Shown here piece by piece: positions 10,473 through 18,320 of a DNA stretch of 64,000 nt. The notes beneath the pieces are model-generated. The model made no database searches. It was not told where the DNA came from and saw only the letters and a program-made list of their open reading frames with translations. Position numbers and translations under genes: made by a program. The stretch covers positions 186,001 through 250,000 of the forward strand of contig JABMLG010000004.1 in assembly GCA_013204985.1 (NCBI GenBank), in the 5' to 3' direction. The DNA comes from Microbacteriaceae bacterium VKM Ac-2855 (GTDB lineage: Bacteria > Actinomycetota > Actinomycetes > Actinomycetales > Microbacteriaceae). The number at the start of each line of letters is the position of its first letter. Position 1 is the first letter of the stretch.

Positions 10473-11671
10473 CGAGCGCGACCGCCGACGCCCCCCTGCA
10501 GACGAAGAGGGATCCGCTGTGGACCGGCCCCTTCGTGCTCTTACTGATCAGCGCGACCTTCATGTACCTGTCGACGTTCATGCTGACGCCGACCCTGCCC
10601 CTCTTCGCCGAGGACACCGGAGCCGGCGGCATCGAGATCGGCGGGCTGATCGTCGCCGCATACACCCTCGGCTCGCTGCTGCCGCGGCTGCTCTGGGGCC
10701 GGCTGACGGATACCTGGGGTCGGCGCCGGGTGTACCTCACCGGCGCCGCGATCATCACGATCATCTCCCCGCTGTTCGGAGTCGCGGCGATCCTGCCCCT
10801 CATCATGGCGCTGCGGTTCGTGCAGGGCGCGGGGTTCAGCGCCTCCTCCACCGCCGCGTCCACCATGGCGGCCGACCTGGTGCCAGCGACCCGGCGCTCG
10901 GAAGGTCTCGGCCTCTACGCGCTGGCGAACACCGTGGGGATGGCGATCGGACCCGAGCTCGGGCTACACATGCTGCAACAGTTCGGCCACGCGGCACTGT
11001 TCGCGACGAGTGCGGTCACCGGTGTTCTGGCGATCGGAATCGGCTTCTGGCTCAGCTACGAGCGCCGCCACGCGGTCACGGCCCCTGCAACGGCCACCGC
11101 GACCGGTTCGCGATTGATCGAGCGCAGCGCGATCCCCGCCTGCCTGTTGTTCCTGTTCATCGTGATGCCCTACGGCGCGATCACGGCCTACGTCGCGGCC
11201 TACGGCATCGATCGAGGGGTCACGAACGTCGGCCTCTACTTCACCGTGTTCGCGATCGCACTCCTCGTGGTTCGCCTCGGCGTCGGCCGGTTCGCCGACC
11301 GTCGTGGGACCGCCGCGGTGCTGCTGCCGTCCTTCGCGCTGATGTTCGCCGGTCTCATCGTCTTCTGGTGGGCCGACGGACTGCTCGTCTTCCTGGTATC
11401 CGCGGTGTTCTTCGGCCTCGGCTACGGCGCGGCGCTGCCCACTGTGCAGGCGGCCGCGTACACCCTGAGCCCGCCGGATCGCCGCGGTGCCGTCAGCGCT
11501 ACCGTGTTCGCCACTTCGGATATCGCCTACGGCATCGGAGCCATCCTGCTCGGCGCCGCGATCCCGCTCGTCGGTTACGCCGCGGCCTTCACCGCGCTGG
11601 CGGCCTTCGTCGTCGTGGCCCTCGTCCTGTACCTCGTCGTCCTCAAGCCGAGGCTTTCCTCCAGAACGTGA
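10469..11671 (+). CDS. MFS transporter, 12-TM type
   Basis: A 400-residue integral membrane protein of the major facilitator superfamily, with about twelve hydrophobic helices. The first half carries the MFS loop motif 'LLWGRLTDTWGRRRVYL' after helix 2, and the repeated motif 'GVGRFADRRGT' follows helix 8. The start at 10469 overlaps the stop of the upstream aldo/keto reductase (ATGA). Proton-driven export of a small molecule processed by that reductase is a fair inference. No further specificity can be read from sequence. Confidence 0.9.
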
Positions 11672-11971
11672 CGGTCGCGTCTCCCACCCATCTACCGAGG
11701 TAGTCGAGCGCCGTCGACCCCACCGCCGATGGCCTGGACGACCTGGAACCCTCTGTGCACCACGACGTGCGGGCGAGCATCTGCCACCAGACGATGCGAT
11801 CGCGCCAGATCGTTCTGACGCCGAACGCGAGCAGCGTCCTGGCGAGGGCGAGCGGTCCGCCGATGGCGACGTCGGTGAACGCGAAACCCGCACTGCAGTC
11901 GCCACCCTCGACACCGGAGGTCGGCTCGGCTGACGATGAGTCGGAGCGTCTCTTCGGGGGTCCCCTCATCG
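11672..11971. other. intergenic stretch, possible eroded coding DNA
   Basis: Three hundred bases between convergent genes. Open frames exist on the minus strand (a stretch reading 'GGPLALARTLLAFGVR' and 'WWQMLARTSWC'), but no start, family or ribosome site supports a gene. I leave it unassigned. Confidence 0.3.
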
Positions 11972-12655
11972 TCAGCGGGGAATGAATCCCGCCCTGGCCA
12001 CCCACTCCTCGACATCCGGCGCCGCGTCGGCGACCGTCTCTCCCTGAATGGCGAGACCCTCGCCGATCGACGCTCCGGGGGCGGCTTCGGTGTAAACCTC
12101 GACCGTTCGGCCCAGACCGCTCATGGCGTGGGTGGTCACCGGGAAAAGGGTCTTTCCGCTCCAGTCGAGGGACTCGACGAAGGTGTTCAGGATCATCGGC
12201 GGGCGAACGTTCCAGATGGGGCTGGCGACGATGATCGTGTCGTACTCGCCCGCATCGGGGATCTCGCCGGCGATCGCGGGTCGTGCGTCCTCGTTCTGCT
12301 CGCGCACGTTGCGTGCGACGGTGTCGTCGTACGAGTCGGAGTAGGGCTCGACCGCCTCGATCCGGAAGACGTCGCAGGCGACGCGTTCCCGGATCAGCCC
12401 GGCGAGGAATTCGGTGTTGCCGATGTCGAGCGTGCGGCGGTCGCCGTACCAGTAGTTCTCGCCGGCGCGGGAGAAGAAGGCGAGCAGGATGCGCGGTGCG
12501 CTGGGCATCGAGGGAGTTCCTTCCGGGGTCGGCTCGGCCGTGGTCGGCGTCGAGGTGGATGAGGCCGGGTCCGGGTCGCTCGGCGCACAGCCGGCGATCG
12601 TTCCCGCGGCGATGAATCCGGTTGTGAGCAGTGCGCGACGACTGAGGTCGTTCAT
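11972..12655 (-). CDS. exported flavodoxin with Tat-like lipoprotein signal
   Basis: A 227-residue protein. The N-terminus 'RRALLTTGFIAAGTIAGC' combines a twin-arginine-like motif with a lipobox cysteine, so export and lipid anchoring are likely. After a Thr/Pro-rich linker, the flavodoxin fold starts at 'RILLAFFSRAGENYWYGD' and continues with 'GEYDTIIVASPIWNVRPPMI' and 'MSGLGRT'. It belongs to the Flavodoxin_4-like group, FMN-binding electron carriers or quinone reductases. The ATG overlaps the stop of the upstream MFS exporter by four bases, so both are made together. An extracytoplasmic redox role is inferred. Confidence 0.85.
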   Translation of the reverse strand: MNDLSRRALLTTGFIAAGTIAGCAPSDPDPASSTSTPTTAEPTPEGTPSMPSAPRILLAFFSRAGENYWYGDRRTLDIGNTEFLAGLIRERVACDVFRIEAVEPYSDSYDDTVARNVREQNEDARPAIAGEIPDAGEYDTIIVASPIWNVRPPMILNTFVESLDWSGKTLFPVTTHAMSGLGRTVEVYTEAAPGASIGEGLAIQGETVADAAPDVEEWVARAGFIPR

Positions 12656-14070
12656 CGCGCGGGTTCCCGTCGTCGGGCACGTTCGGCGGGCAGGATCACG
12701 ATCGCGGCGGTGAGCAGGGCCACGGCGAGCATCACGACGGCGCCGTCGTAGGCGATGACGACGCGGTCGGCGAGCGTCGCAGCGCCGATGCCGAGCGCGG
12801 TCAGGATCGCGACGCCAAGGGTGCTGCCGAGCTGATGGGCGGTGTTGACCATTCCGGAGGCGGCGCCGGCATCCTCGGCCGCGGCGCCGGAGATTCCGAC
12901 GGAGGTCAACGGGCCGAAGCCGACGCCCTGGCCCAGGCCGATCAGTAGCAGCGGGCCGGCGAAGCCCGTGAGGTAGTCGGTGTCCGGCGTGATCCGGCCG
13001 AGCCAGACCATGCCGGCCAGCACCAGAACGAGGCCGACGATGACGAGAGGTGCGCTGCCGAAGCGGCGGGTGAGCCGAGCGACAGGCAGTGACGAGAGCA
13101 ATTGCAGCACGGTCATCGGCAGGAAGGCCAACCCCGCTTGCAGCGGGGTCCAGCCGTAAACGCCCTGCAAGAACTGGGTCGTGAAGAAGAAGAACGCGAT
13201 ACCGGTGCCGGCGAACAGGATGCGCGCGATCACCGCGCCGCTGCGCTCTCGGCTGCGGAACAGCCGCAGCGGCATGATCGGCTGGATCGCCCGCCATTCG
13301 TTCAACACGAACAGGGCGAGCACCAGAATCCCCACGGCCATCGGGATCACGGTGGCGAGGTCGCCCCAGCCGCGTTCGCCGGCGTTGACGATGCCGTACA
13401 CGAGCGAACCCATCCCGAGCGTGGAGGTGATCGCCCCGACCACATCGAAACGGCCGCGGTGCGCGGCGACGGAGGGGACGTATCGCAGCGCGAAGACGAT
13501 CATCACGATCGCGATCGGCACATTGATGAAGAAACCGGCACGCCAAGACACCCACTCCGCCAGCGCTCCGCCGACGACCAGCCCGAGGCTCGCACCGAGA
13601 CCTGCCGTGGTGCCGTACGCGGCGACGGCGCGGTTGCGCTCATGGCCGGGCGGGAAGGTGACGGTGACCAGAGCGAGCGACGCGGGTGCGACGACCGCCG
13701 CCCCGATTCCCTGCAGCGCCCGGGCCGCGATGAGCCACGCCTCGGATTGTGCCGTGCCGACCAGCAACGACGCGAGGCCGAACAGAGCGAGGCCGATCAC
13801 GAAGATACGGCGTCGGCCGAGTAGATCGCCGGCGCGCGCGCCGAGCAGCAGGAGCCCGCCGAAAACCAGCGTGTAGGCGTTCTGCACCCACGACAGCGCC
13901 GTGGGCGACAGGCCCATCGAGCGCTCCAACTGCGGCAGTCCTGTGAAGATGATGGAGTTGTCCAGCACGATCATGAAATAGCTCACGAGCACGATCGCGA
14001 GAATCGCCGCCGCATGCCGTGGCGGAGAAGCGGTGGGTGCCGGCGCGTCGGCCGTTCTCGTCGAGGTCAC
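12652..14070 (-). CDS. MFS transporter, DHA2 (14-TM) family
   Basis: A 472-residue drug:H+ antiporter-2 type exporter. It has about 14 hydrophobic helices, family motif C-like 'VLDNSIIFTGLP' in helix 1, 'SWVQNAYTLVFGGLLLLGAR' in helix 2, the loop 'RAGDLLGRRRIF', and 'ARALQGIGAAVVAPASLAL'. The GTG at 14070 is the first good start. The stop overlaps the flavodoxin gene (ATGA). It is divergent from an MmyB-like regulator, with a palindromic intergenic region, so control by that regulator is likely. Probable role: efflux of a drug or quinone-like compound. Confidence 0.92.
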   Translation of the reverse strand: MTSTRTADAPAPTASPPRHAAAILAIVLVSYFMIVLDNSIIFTGLPQLERSMGLSPTALSWVQNAYTLVFGGLLLLGARAGDLLGRRRIFVIGLALFGLASLLVGTAQSEAWLIAARALQGIGAAVVAPASLALVTVTFPPGHERNRAVAAYGTTAGLGASLGLVVGGALAEWVSWRAGFFINVPIAIVMIVFALRYVPSVAAHRGRFDVVGAITSTLGMGSLVYGIVNAGERGWGDLATVIPMAVGILVLALFVLNEWRAIQPIMPLRLFRSRERSGAVIARILFAGTGIAFFFFTTQFLQGVYGWTPLQAGLAFLPMTVLQLLSSLPVARLTRRFGSAPLVIVGLVLVLAGMVWLGRITPDTDYLTGFAGPLLLIGLGQGVGFGPLTSVGISGAAAEDAGAASGMVNTAHQLGSTLGVAILTALGIGAATLADRVVIAYDGAVVMLAVALLTAAIVILPAERARRREPAR

Positions 14071-14106
14071 GACACGATTCCACCGCGCGGTGCGATGGGG
14101 CGGCAG

Positions 14107-14145
14107 TGACGAGCTATCCGCGTACTGGCAGTACCTCTCTCGTCA
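14107..14145. promoter_or_regulatory. nested inverted repeats in the regulator/exporter promoter
   Basis: TGACGAG (14107-14113) pairs with CTCGTCA (14139-14145). Inside lies a second repeat, GTACT/AGTAC (14122-14126/14130-14134). The position between the divergent DHA2 exporter and the XRE regulator makes it the likely operator. Confidence 0.45.
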
Positions 14146-14158
14146 CCGGTCGCGGCCG

Positions 14159-14164
14159 TACTGT
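14159..14164 (+). promoter_or_regulatory. -10 box, leaderless regulator gene
   Basis: TACTGT lies six bases before the ATG at 14171. Confidence 0.45.
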
Positions 14165-14170
14165 TTCGGC

Positions 14171-15037
14171 ATGGACAACCAGCGCGAAGTGAGCGAGTTC
14201 CTCCGTAGTCGCCGCGACCGGATCACCCCCGAGCAAGCCGGGATCATCGGCGGCGGCCGCCGCCGGGTGCCCGGGCTGCGCCGTGAAGAGCTGGCGATGC
14301 TCGCCGGAACCAGCGTGGACTACATCGCCAAGATGGAACGCGGCCTGCTCAACGGCGTCTCTGCCGAAGTCCTCGACGCCCTCGCACGCGCTCTGCAATT
14401 GGACGAAGCCGAGACCGAGCATCTGCACGACCTCGCCCGTGCCGCCGCACCGACGCCGAGCCGTCGCCGCCCGCGACCCACTGAGGCAGCCGTCCGCCCA
14501 ACGTTGCAGCGCTTTCTCGACGCCGTCACCGGCACCCCGGTCTGGGTGCGCAACAACCGCATGGACTACATCGCCGGCAACGCACTCGGCGACGCACTCT
14601 TCTCCCCCATGCTCGAAGAGCCCAGCTGCCGCGGCAACAACGCCCTCTGGACGTTCTTCAGCCCCGCAGCCCGGCTCTACTACACCGACTGGGAACAGGG
14701 CGCAGACGGCATCGTCGCCTCACTTCGCAGCGCCGCCGGCCGCAACCCGCACGACAGGAAGCTCACCGACCTCATCGGCGAGCTCGTCACCCGCAGCGAC
14801 GACTTCCGCTTCCGCTGGGCCAAACACGACGTCCGCTTCCACCGGGGCGGCCGCAAACGCATCCATCACCCCGCCGTCGGCGACCTCGAGTTCGCCTACG
14901 AGGCGATGGAACTGCCCGACAGCCCCGGATTGACGATGTTCGCGTTCACCACCGAGGCCGGCTCACCCAGCGAGGAACGGGTGAAACTGCTCGGCAGCCT
15001 CGCCGCAGGAACCGCGCCGGCGTTGGAGCAGCGATGA
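14171..15037 (+). CDS. helix-turn-helix regulator, MmyB-like
   Basis: A 288-residue transcription factor. The N-terminal XRE helix-turn-helix reads 'RRVPGLRREELAMLAGTSVD' followed by 'YIAKMERG'. The C-terminal half is the MmyB-like ligand-binding domain (PAS-like, fatty-acid binding in known members), seen in 'VRNNRMDYIAGNALG', 'ALWTFFSPAARLYYTDWE' and 'HHPAVGDLEFAYEAMELPD'. It is divergent from the DHA2 exporter/flavodoxin operon and translationally coupled to the NTF2-like gene downstream (4-base overlap). It probably controls both directions through the palindromes between the genes. Confidence 0.9.
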   Translation: MDNQREVSEFLRSRRDRITPEQAGIIGGGRRRVPGLRREELAMLAGTSVDYIAKMERGLLNGVSAEVLDALARALQLDEAETEHLHDLARAAAPTPSRRRPRPTEAAVRPTLQRFLDAVTGTPVWVRNNRMDYIAGNALGDALFSPMLEEPSCRGNNALWTFFSPAARLYYTDWEQGADGIVASLRSAAGRNPHDRKLTDLIGELVTRSDDFRFRWAKHDVRFHRGGRKRIHHPAVGDLEFAYEAMELPDSPGLTMFAFTTEAGSPSEERVKLLGSLAAGTAPALEQR

Positions 15038-15411
15038 ACGCGATCGAGCAGGAGATCCTCACACTCTCGCGAGACAAGTGGCGGTGGATGTCCTCTCAGG
15101 ACGCGGACCGGCTGGTCGGTCTGTTCCATCCCGAAGCGGTCTTCGTACACATGGGCGGAACGTTCTCAGCCGCGGAGGAACTCGACGTCATTCGCAGCGG
15201 TCGGATCCACTACCTCGACATCGACATCACGGCGGAATCGGTGCGGATCGTCGGCGCGACCGCGTTCGTGCTGAGCACCCTGAAACTTGGGGCCGTGGTC
15301 GAGGGCAACACCGTGACCAACCCGTTCGTCGTCACCGAGGTCTATGTGGTCGACGGAGCCTGGCGGCTCGCCTCCATGGCGTTCACGCGCCGGATCGACG
15401 GCGTCGACTGA
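15034..15411 (+). CDS. NTF2-like (SnoaL-type) protein
   Basis: A 125-residue cone-shaped NTF2-like fold protein. The family pattern is visible: the N-terminal helix with 'KWRWMSSQDADRLVGLFHPE', the strand 'AVFVHMGG', 'EELDVIRSGRIHYLDIDI', and the final strands 'NPFVVTEVYVVDGAWRLASM'. Family members bind or convert small hydrophobic ligands, but no catalytic pair can be assigned here. The start overlaps the regulator's stop (ATGA). It may help handle the same compound as the neighbouring exporter and flavodoxin. Confidence 0.85.
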   Translation: MNAIEQEILTLSRDKWRWMSSQDADRLVGLFHPEAVFVHMGGTFSAAEELDVIRSGRIHYLDIDITAESVRIVGATAFVLSTLKLGAVVEGNTVTNPFVVTEVYVVDGAWRLASMAFTRRIDGVD

Positions 15412-15731
15412 CCTGGCGAACGCCGCGCGCTACGAAGCCGCTGCTCTTCGGCAACTGAACCGTCGCTCCCTCGGCTCCGACGCGATAGAACCTGTGTACA
15501 GCGAGCAGATCAGCAGGGTTGCTGTGGCCGAGCCAGCCGGCGCAGGCGCAGCCCTCGTCGAGATGACAGAGGAACACCGGCTCTGGGCTGCTCGGGACGG
15601 TCGACGTCGTTGCGGGCAGCTTCTCATGCTCCTCTACATCCCAGATCCCGGACGGCACGTCGCGGCGGTAGGGACAAGGACGCATCGAGCGTCACCCGCG
15701 GCCGGATCGGCTCAGTCTGCTCGTCAACCAT
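15383..15731 (-). pseudogene. DUF6283-like gene, frameshifted
   Basis: An ATG at 15731 shares its A with the stop codon of the upstream recombinase-like gene (TGATG coupling). It opens a frame that reads about 15 sensible residues ('MVDEQTEPIRPRVTL') and soon stops. The continuing frame, shifted near 15686, reads 'CPYRRDVPSGIWDVEEHEKL' and later 'VFLCHLDEG', 'CAGWLGHS', which I recognise as the conserved core of DUF6283. The first Cys of the usual CxxC is lost at the shift. The remnant overlaps the end of the convergent NTF2-like gene. DUF6283 has no known function. The frameshift could be real decay or a base-call error. Confidence 0.6.
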
Positions 15732-16675
15732 CACATTGTTCCTCCCGGCATACTCTGCTTCGCTTCCTGCAATCGGTCGGCACCTGGCTGTACAACGAAG
15801 GGGGAATCCATCTCGATGACGAGGTCGTGGGTGAGGACGAGTAGTGCGGTGACGCGTTCGTCGAGGTCGTCATACGCGTCAGCCACCTGCCGCAGCGACA
15901 TCGCTGGCTCCGGCGACCGCGGACGGACCTGCGGGTAGTTGTCCGCCGGGTCGATGGTCGGGTCTTGTCGGCGGGCGGTGATCGCGGAGATGCTGCGGGT
16001 GGACAGGGGGCGGTGGTTGTCGAGCCACCCGTACCGGTCGATAGCCGGCAGCAGAGTCGGTGCCGCGATCCACCCGTCGTCAAGCGGCAGCTCGCAGTCG
16101 TGCTCGTCGCTGTGGCGGGTGGGGTCCAGCGCCTCGGCGGCGCTGAAGCGCATGCCGAGCGCAGCGGGACCGAGCACGCGCAGCCACCGCGACAGCACGC
16201 ACCGCTCACAAGTCACCGCGGGTTCCGACCACTGCAGCCGAACGCCCGCGATCGTCCACTGGCGCACGTCGACGTCCGTGATCGCAACTGCGCGGATCCG
16301 GCGCCGGCTGAGCTGAAGCCGGTCCAGGAGCAAGAGGATGAACGCGTCGCGCCGACTGACGAGCCCGACCGGATATCGGGTCACCGGCATCGCCGCGATC
16401 GCCTGCGCTACGGGCGCCCACCCCTCGCCCACCCGAACCGCGGACGGCGGGGAACTGAGGGGAATCGGAAACGGAGCCGCAATGAAGGCGTGCGCGATCC
16501 GGATAGCGCGGATCCGCGCGACCGATGTGCTGAACGCAGCCGGCACCTCCCGCAAGTATGCCGCCAGCTGTTCACCCGTCGCGGGCACGGTTTCGAGATC
16601 GCGTGCGTCGCACCAATCGGCATACAACTGCCAGTGCGCCCGGCTCGACACCGGCAGCTGCTCCAGAATGCCCAT
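15731..16675 (-). CDS. degenerate tyrosine-recombinase-like protein
   Basis: A 314-residue protein encoded four bases after the integrase and seemingly its paralogue. It has an N-terminal SAM-like helical domain (about 1-90, beginning 'SSRAHWQLYADWCDARDLET'). The segment 'RDAFILLLLDRLQLSRRRIR' matches the integrase's 'RDRLLILIGWAGAFRRTELA', and 'TCERCVLSRWLRVL' matches 'TCGPCVWIRWLRVL'. The C-terminal HxxR, GH and Tyr motifs of active recombinases are absent. It may be an architectural or regulatory subunit of the integrase. Not a clear member of any named family I know. Confidence 0.7.
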   Translation of the reverse strand: MGILEQLPVSSRAHWQLYADWCDARDLETVPATGEQLAAYLREVPAAFSTSVARIRAIRIAHAFIAAPFPIPLSSPPSAVRVGEGWAPVAQAIAAMPVTRYPVGLVSRRDAFILLLLDRLQLSRRRIRAVAITDVDVRQWTIAGVRLQWSEPAVTCERCVLSRWLRVLGPAALGMRFSAAEALDPTRHSDEHDCELPLDDGWIAAPTLLPAIDRYGWLDNHRPLSTRSISAITARRQDPTIDPADNYPQVRPRSPEPAMSLRQVADAYDDLDERVTALLVLTHDLVIEMDSPFVVQPGADRLQEAKQSMPGGTM

Positions 16676-16679
16676 CGGG

Positions 16680-17798
16680 TCAAAGTCCGAGGTCGTTGAC
16701 AGCGTTGCCGGTAAGGGGGTCGCGTTCGCGGGCGTAGACCTCCACGGTCGCGGAGTTGCGATGTCCGGTCTGCCGCATCACCGCATGCGTTGACGCACCA
16801 TGCCCCAGCGCCTCGGTGACGAACCCGGCGCGCAGCGAGTGTCCGCTGTACCTCGTCGGCTCGAGCCCGACCGCGGTGACGCGGCGCTTCACGATCAGAT
16901 TCACCGACTGCGCCGTCAAACCGACGTCGGTCGGCAGCCCGGTCTTGTGCATCCGGCGTAGGAGTGGCGTTTCGGCGTCGACGGTGGGCCGGGTGCTGCG
17001 GCAGACGTGCACGCCCGGGTCATCGGTGAATAGGACCCGCATCACCGCCGCCCGTCCCTTCTCGGCCGCGGCGAGTACCCGCAGCCAGCGGATCCACACG
17101 CACGGCCCGCACGTGAGCGGTTCCCGTCCGTACGGGATCGCCTTGATCAGTCCGCGCCCATCCTGATCCGTTTTCGAGCGCCGTACCCGCAGCTGGAGCC
17201 CGTCCTCCCGATGCCGCGTCACATCCCCGATGCGCAGTTCGGCGAGTTCGGTGCGGCGGAACGCTCCGGCCCAGCCGATCAGGATCAGCAGCCGGTCTCG
17301 AATCCCGGTGACCCCGGCCGGCCAGGTGTCGACGCTGATCTTGTCGAGGATGGCCTGGACGTCGGTGAGCAGCAGCGGGTCCGCCTGCCGCGGGATCCGG
17401 ATGCGGGCGCGACGGATGCCGTTGAGGGTACGCGTGACCAGTGCGGAGTGTCCGGGGAGGGGTAGGTCGTGTTCGGCGTGGGCGGCGTTGATCGCGGAGA
17501 GCCATCGGGTCATCGTGGACGGTGCATACCGCCACTCCCCTGCCGTGGTGAGGATGCTGGCGCGGTCGGCGAGGTACTCCGCGACTGTCTCCGGTGACGC
17601 GGGCAGCCGCGACCGGCCGTGTGCCGCGCACCAGGTGACGAAGGCGCGCAGGTCGGACGCGTAGGCGCGGCGGGTGTTCGCCGCGATCGACGCTTCCCCC
17701 AGCTCGAGCACCCCCGCCGACAGTACGAGCTGCTCCCCCGCCGCCGCGAGCGGCGCCGGGCTCGTAGCGCCGATGTCGGTGCCGGCGGAGAGCGTCAT
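16680..17798 (-). CDS. tyrosine recombinase / integrase
   Basis: A 372-residue site-specific recombinase. The N-terminal SAM-like core-binding domain (about 30-130) has 'NTRRAYASDLRAFVTWCAAH'. The catalytic domain contains Arg in 'FRRTELAELRIGD' (near 183), Lys in 'RRSKTDQDG', 'SGHSLRAGFVTEA' (HxxR, near 323), 'QTGHRNSATVEVY' with the nucleophilic Tyr near 358. All catalytic residues are present, so it should be active. A CxxC insertion ('LTCGPC') is shared with the next gene. It overlaps the upstream small gene by four bases. The target site is unknown; see the inverted repeat at 18187. Confidence 0.92.
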   Translation of the reverse strand: MTLSAGTDIGATSPAPLAAAGEQLVLSAGVLELGEASIAANTRRAYASDLRAFVTWCAAHGRSRLPASPETVAEYLADRASILTTAGEWRYAPSTMTRWLSAINAAHAEHDLPLPGHSALVTRTLNGIRRARIRIPRQADPLLLTDVQAILDKISVDTWPAGVTGIRDRLLILIGWAGAFRRTELAELRIGDVTRHREDGLQLRVRRSKTDQDGRGLIKAIPYGREPLTCGPCVWIRWLRVLAAAEKGRAAVMRVLFTDDPGVHVCRSTRPTVDAETPLLRRMHKTGLPTDVGLTAQSVNLIVKRRVTAVGLEPTRYSGHSLRAGFVTEALGHGASTHAVMRQTGHRNSATVEVYARERDPLTGNAVNDLGL

Positions 17799-18127
17799 GA
17801 CGTGGGGGTGCCGAGGATTTCGCAGGCGCGGCAGTCCGGGTCGCGGACGTCGGGGCCTTCGACCTGGTCCGGGCAGGAGCCGCGATAGAGATGCTGGATG
17901 CGGCCGTCAGCGATCTGCTCGAGCCGGCGCACTCGCTCCAGCAGCTGCGGGGCCGTGGTGCGGATGACGGCTGTTGCGCGCAGCGGCACGTCCACCCGGG
18001 CGGTGCCGTCCGCGTCGACCCAGTTCAGCGCCTGCAGATCGGCGAGTTCGACGGCGATGGCATTGAGGTCGGGCGCGGTGGCGAGGATCTCGTCGAAGGG
18101 CCCGTCGAGTTGGTCCGTGTCCGTCAC
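17795..18127 (-). CDS. small Cys-containing protein of the recombinase operon
   Basis: A 110-residue protein, first gene of the recombinase operon. The GTG start at 18127 has a strong GGGAGG ribosome site five bases upstream. Residues 20-80 look helical ('ERVRRLEQIADGRIQHLYRG'), and the C-terminus has 'SCPDQVEGPDVRDPDCRACE', a possible zinc-binding Cys set. Its stop overlaps the integrase start (ATGA). No family recognised. By position it could be an excisionase-like or accessory factor, but that is only inference. Confidence 0.7.
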   Translation of the reverse strand: MTDTDQLDGPFDEILATAPDLNAIAVELADLQALNWVDADGTARVDVPLRATAVIRTTAPQLLERVRRLEQIADGRIQHLYRGSCPDQVEGPDVRDPDCRACEILGTPTS

Positions 18128-18186
18128 ATGGGCCTCCCGGTGTCGTTTCCGTCTCCAGAATGCCAGTTTCGGCCCGAATCGCCTAG

Positions 18187-18210
18187 TAGCGGTAATTCAC
18201 ATTATCGCTA
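18187..18210. repeat. palindrome upstream of the recombinase operon
   Basis: Ten-base arms (18187-18196 and 18201-18210) match at nine of ten positions around a 4-base centre, 60 bases upstream of the recombinase operon start. It is AT-richer than its surroundings. It may be an operator or a recombinase binding site. Confidence 0.45.
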
Positions 18211-18320
18211 CCCAGTGCCCGTCTATCGAATCTTCGTCCGTTGTTGTTCGCGGCGCGATCCTGTCGACTTTTAGCCACCATGCTCTCGCTCACGCCGTAA
18301 GGTCGTGACGAATCACAAAA

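Noticed and set aside
11672-11971. Possible small protein-coding gene on the minus strand
   Set aside because: Open but without start signals, known motifs or a ribosome site.
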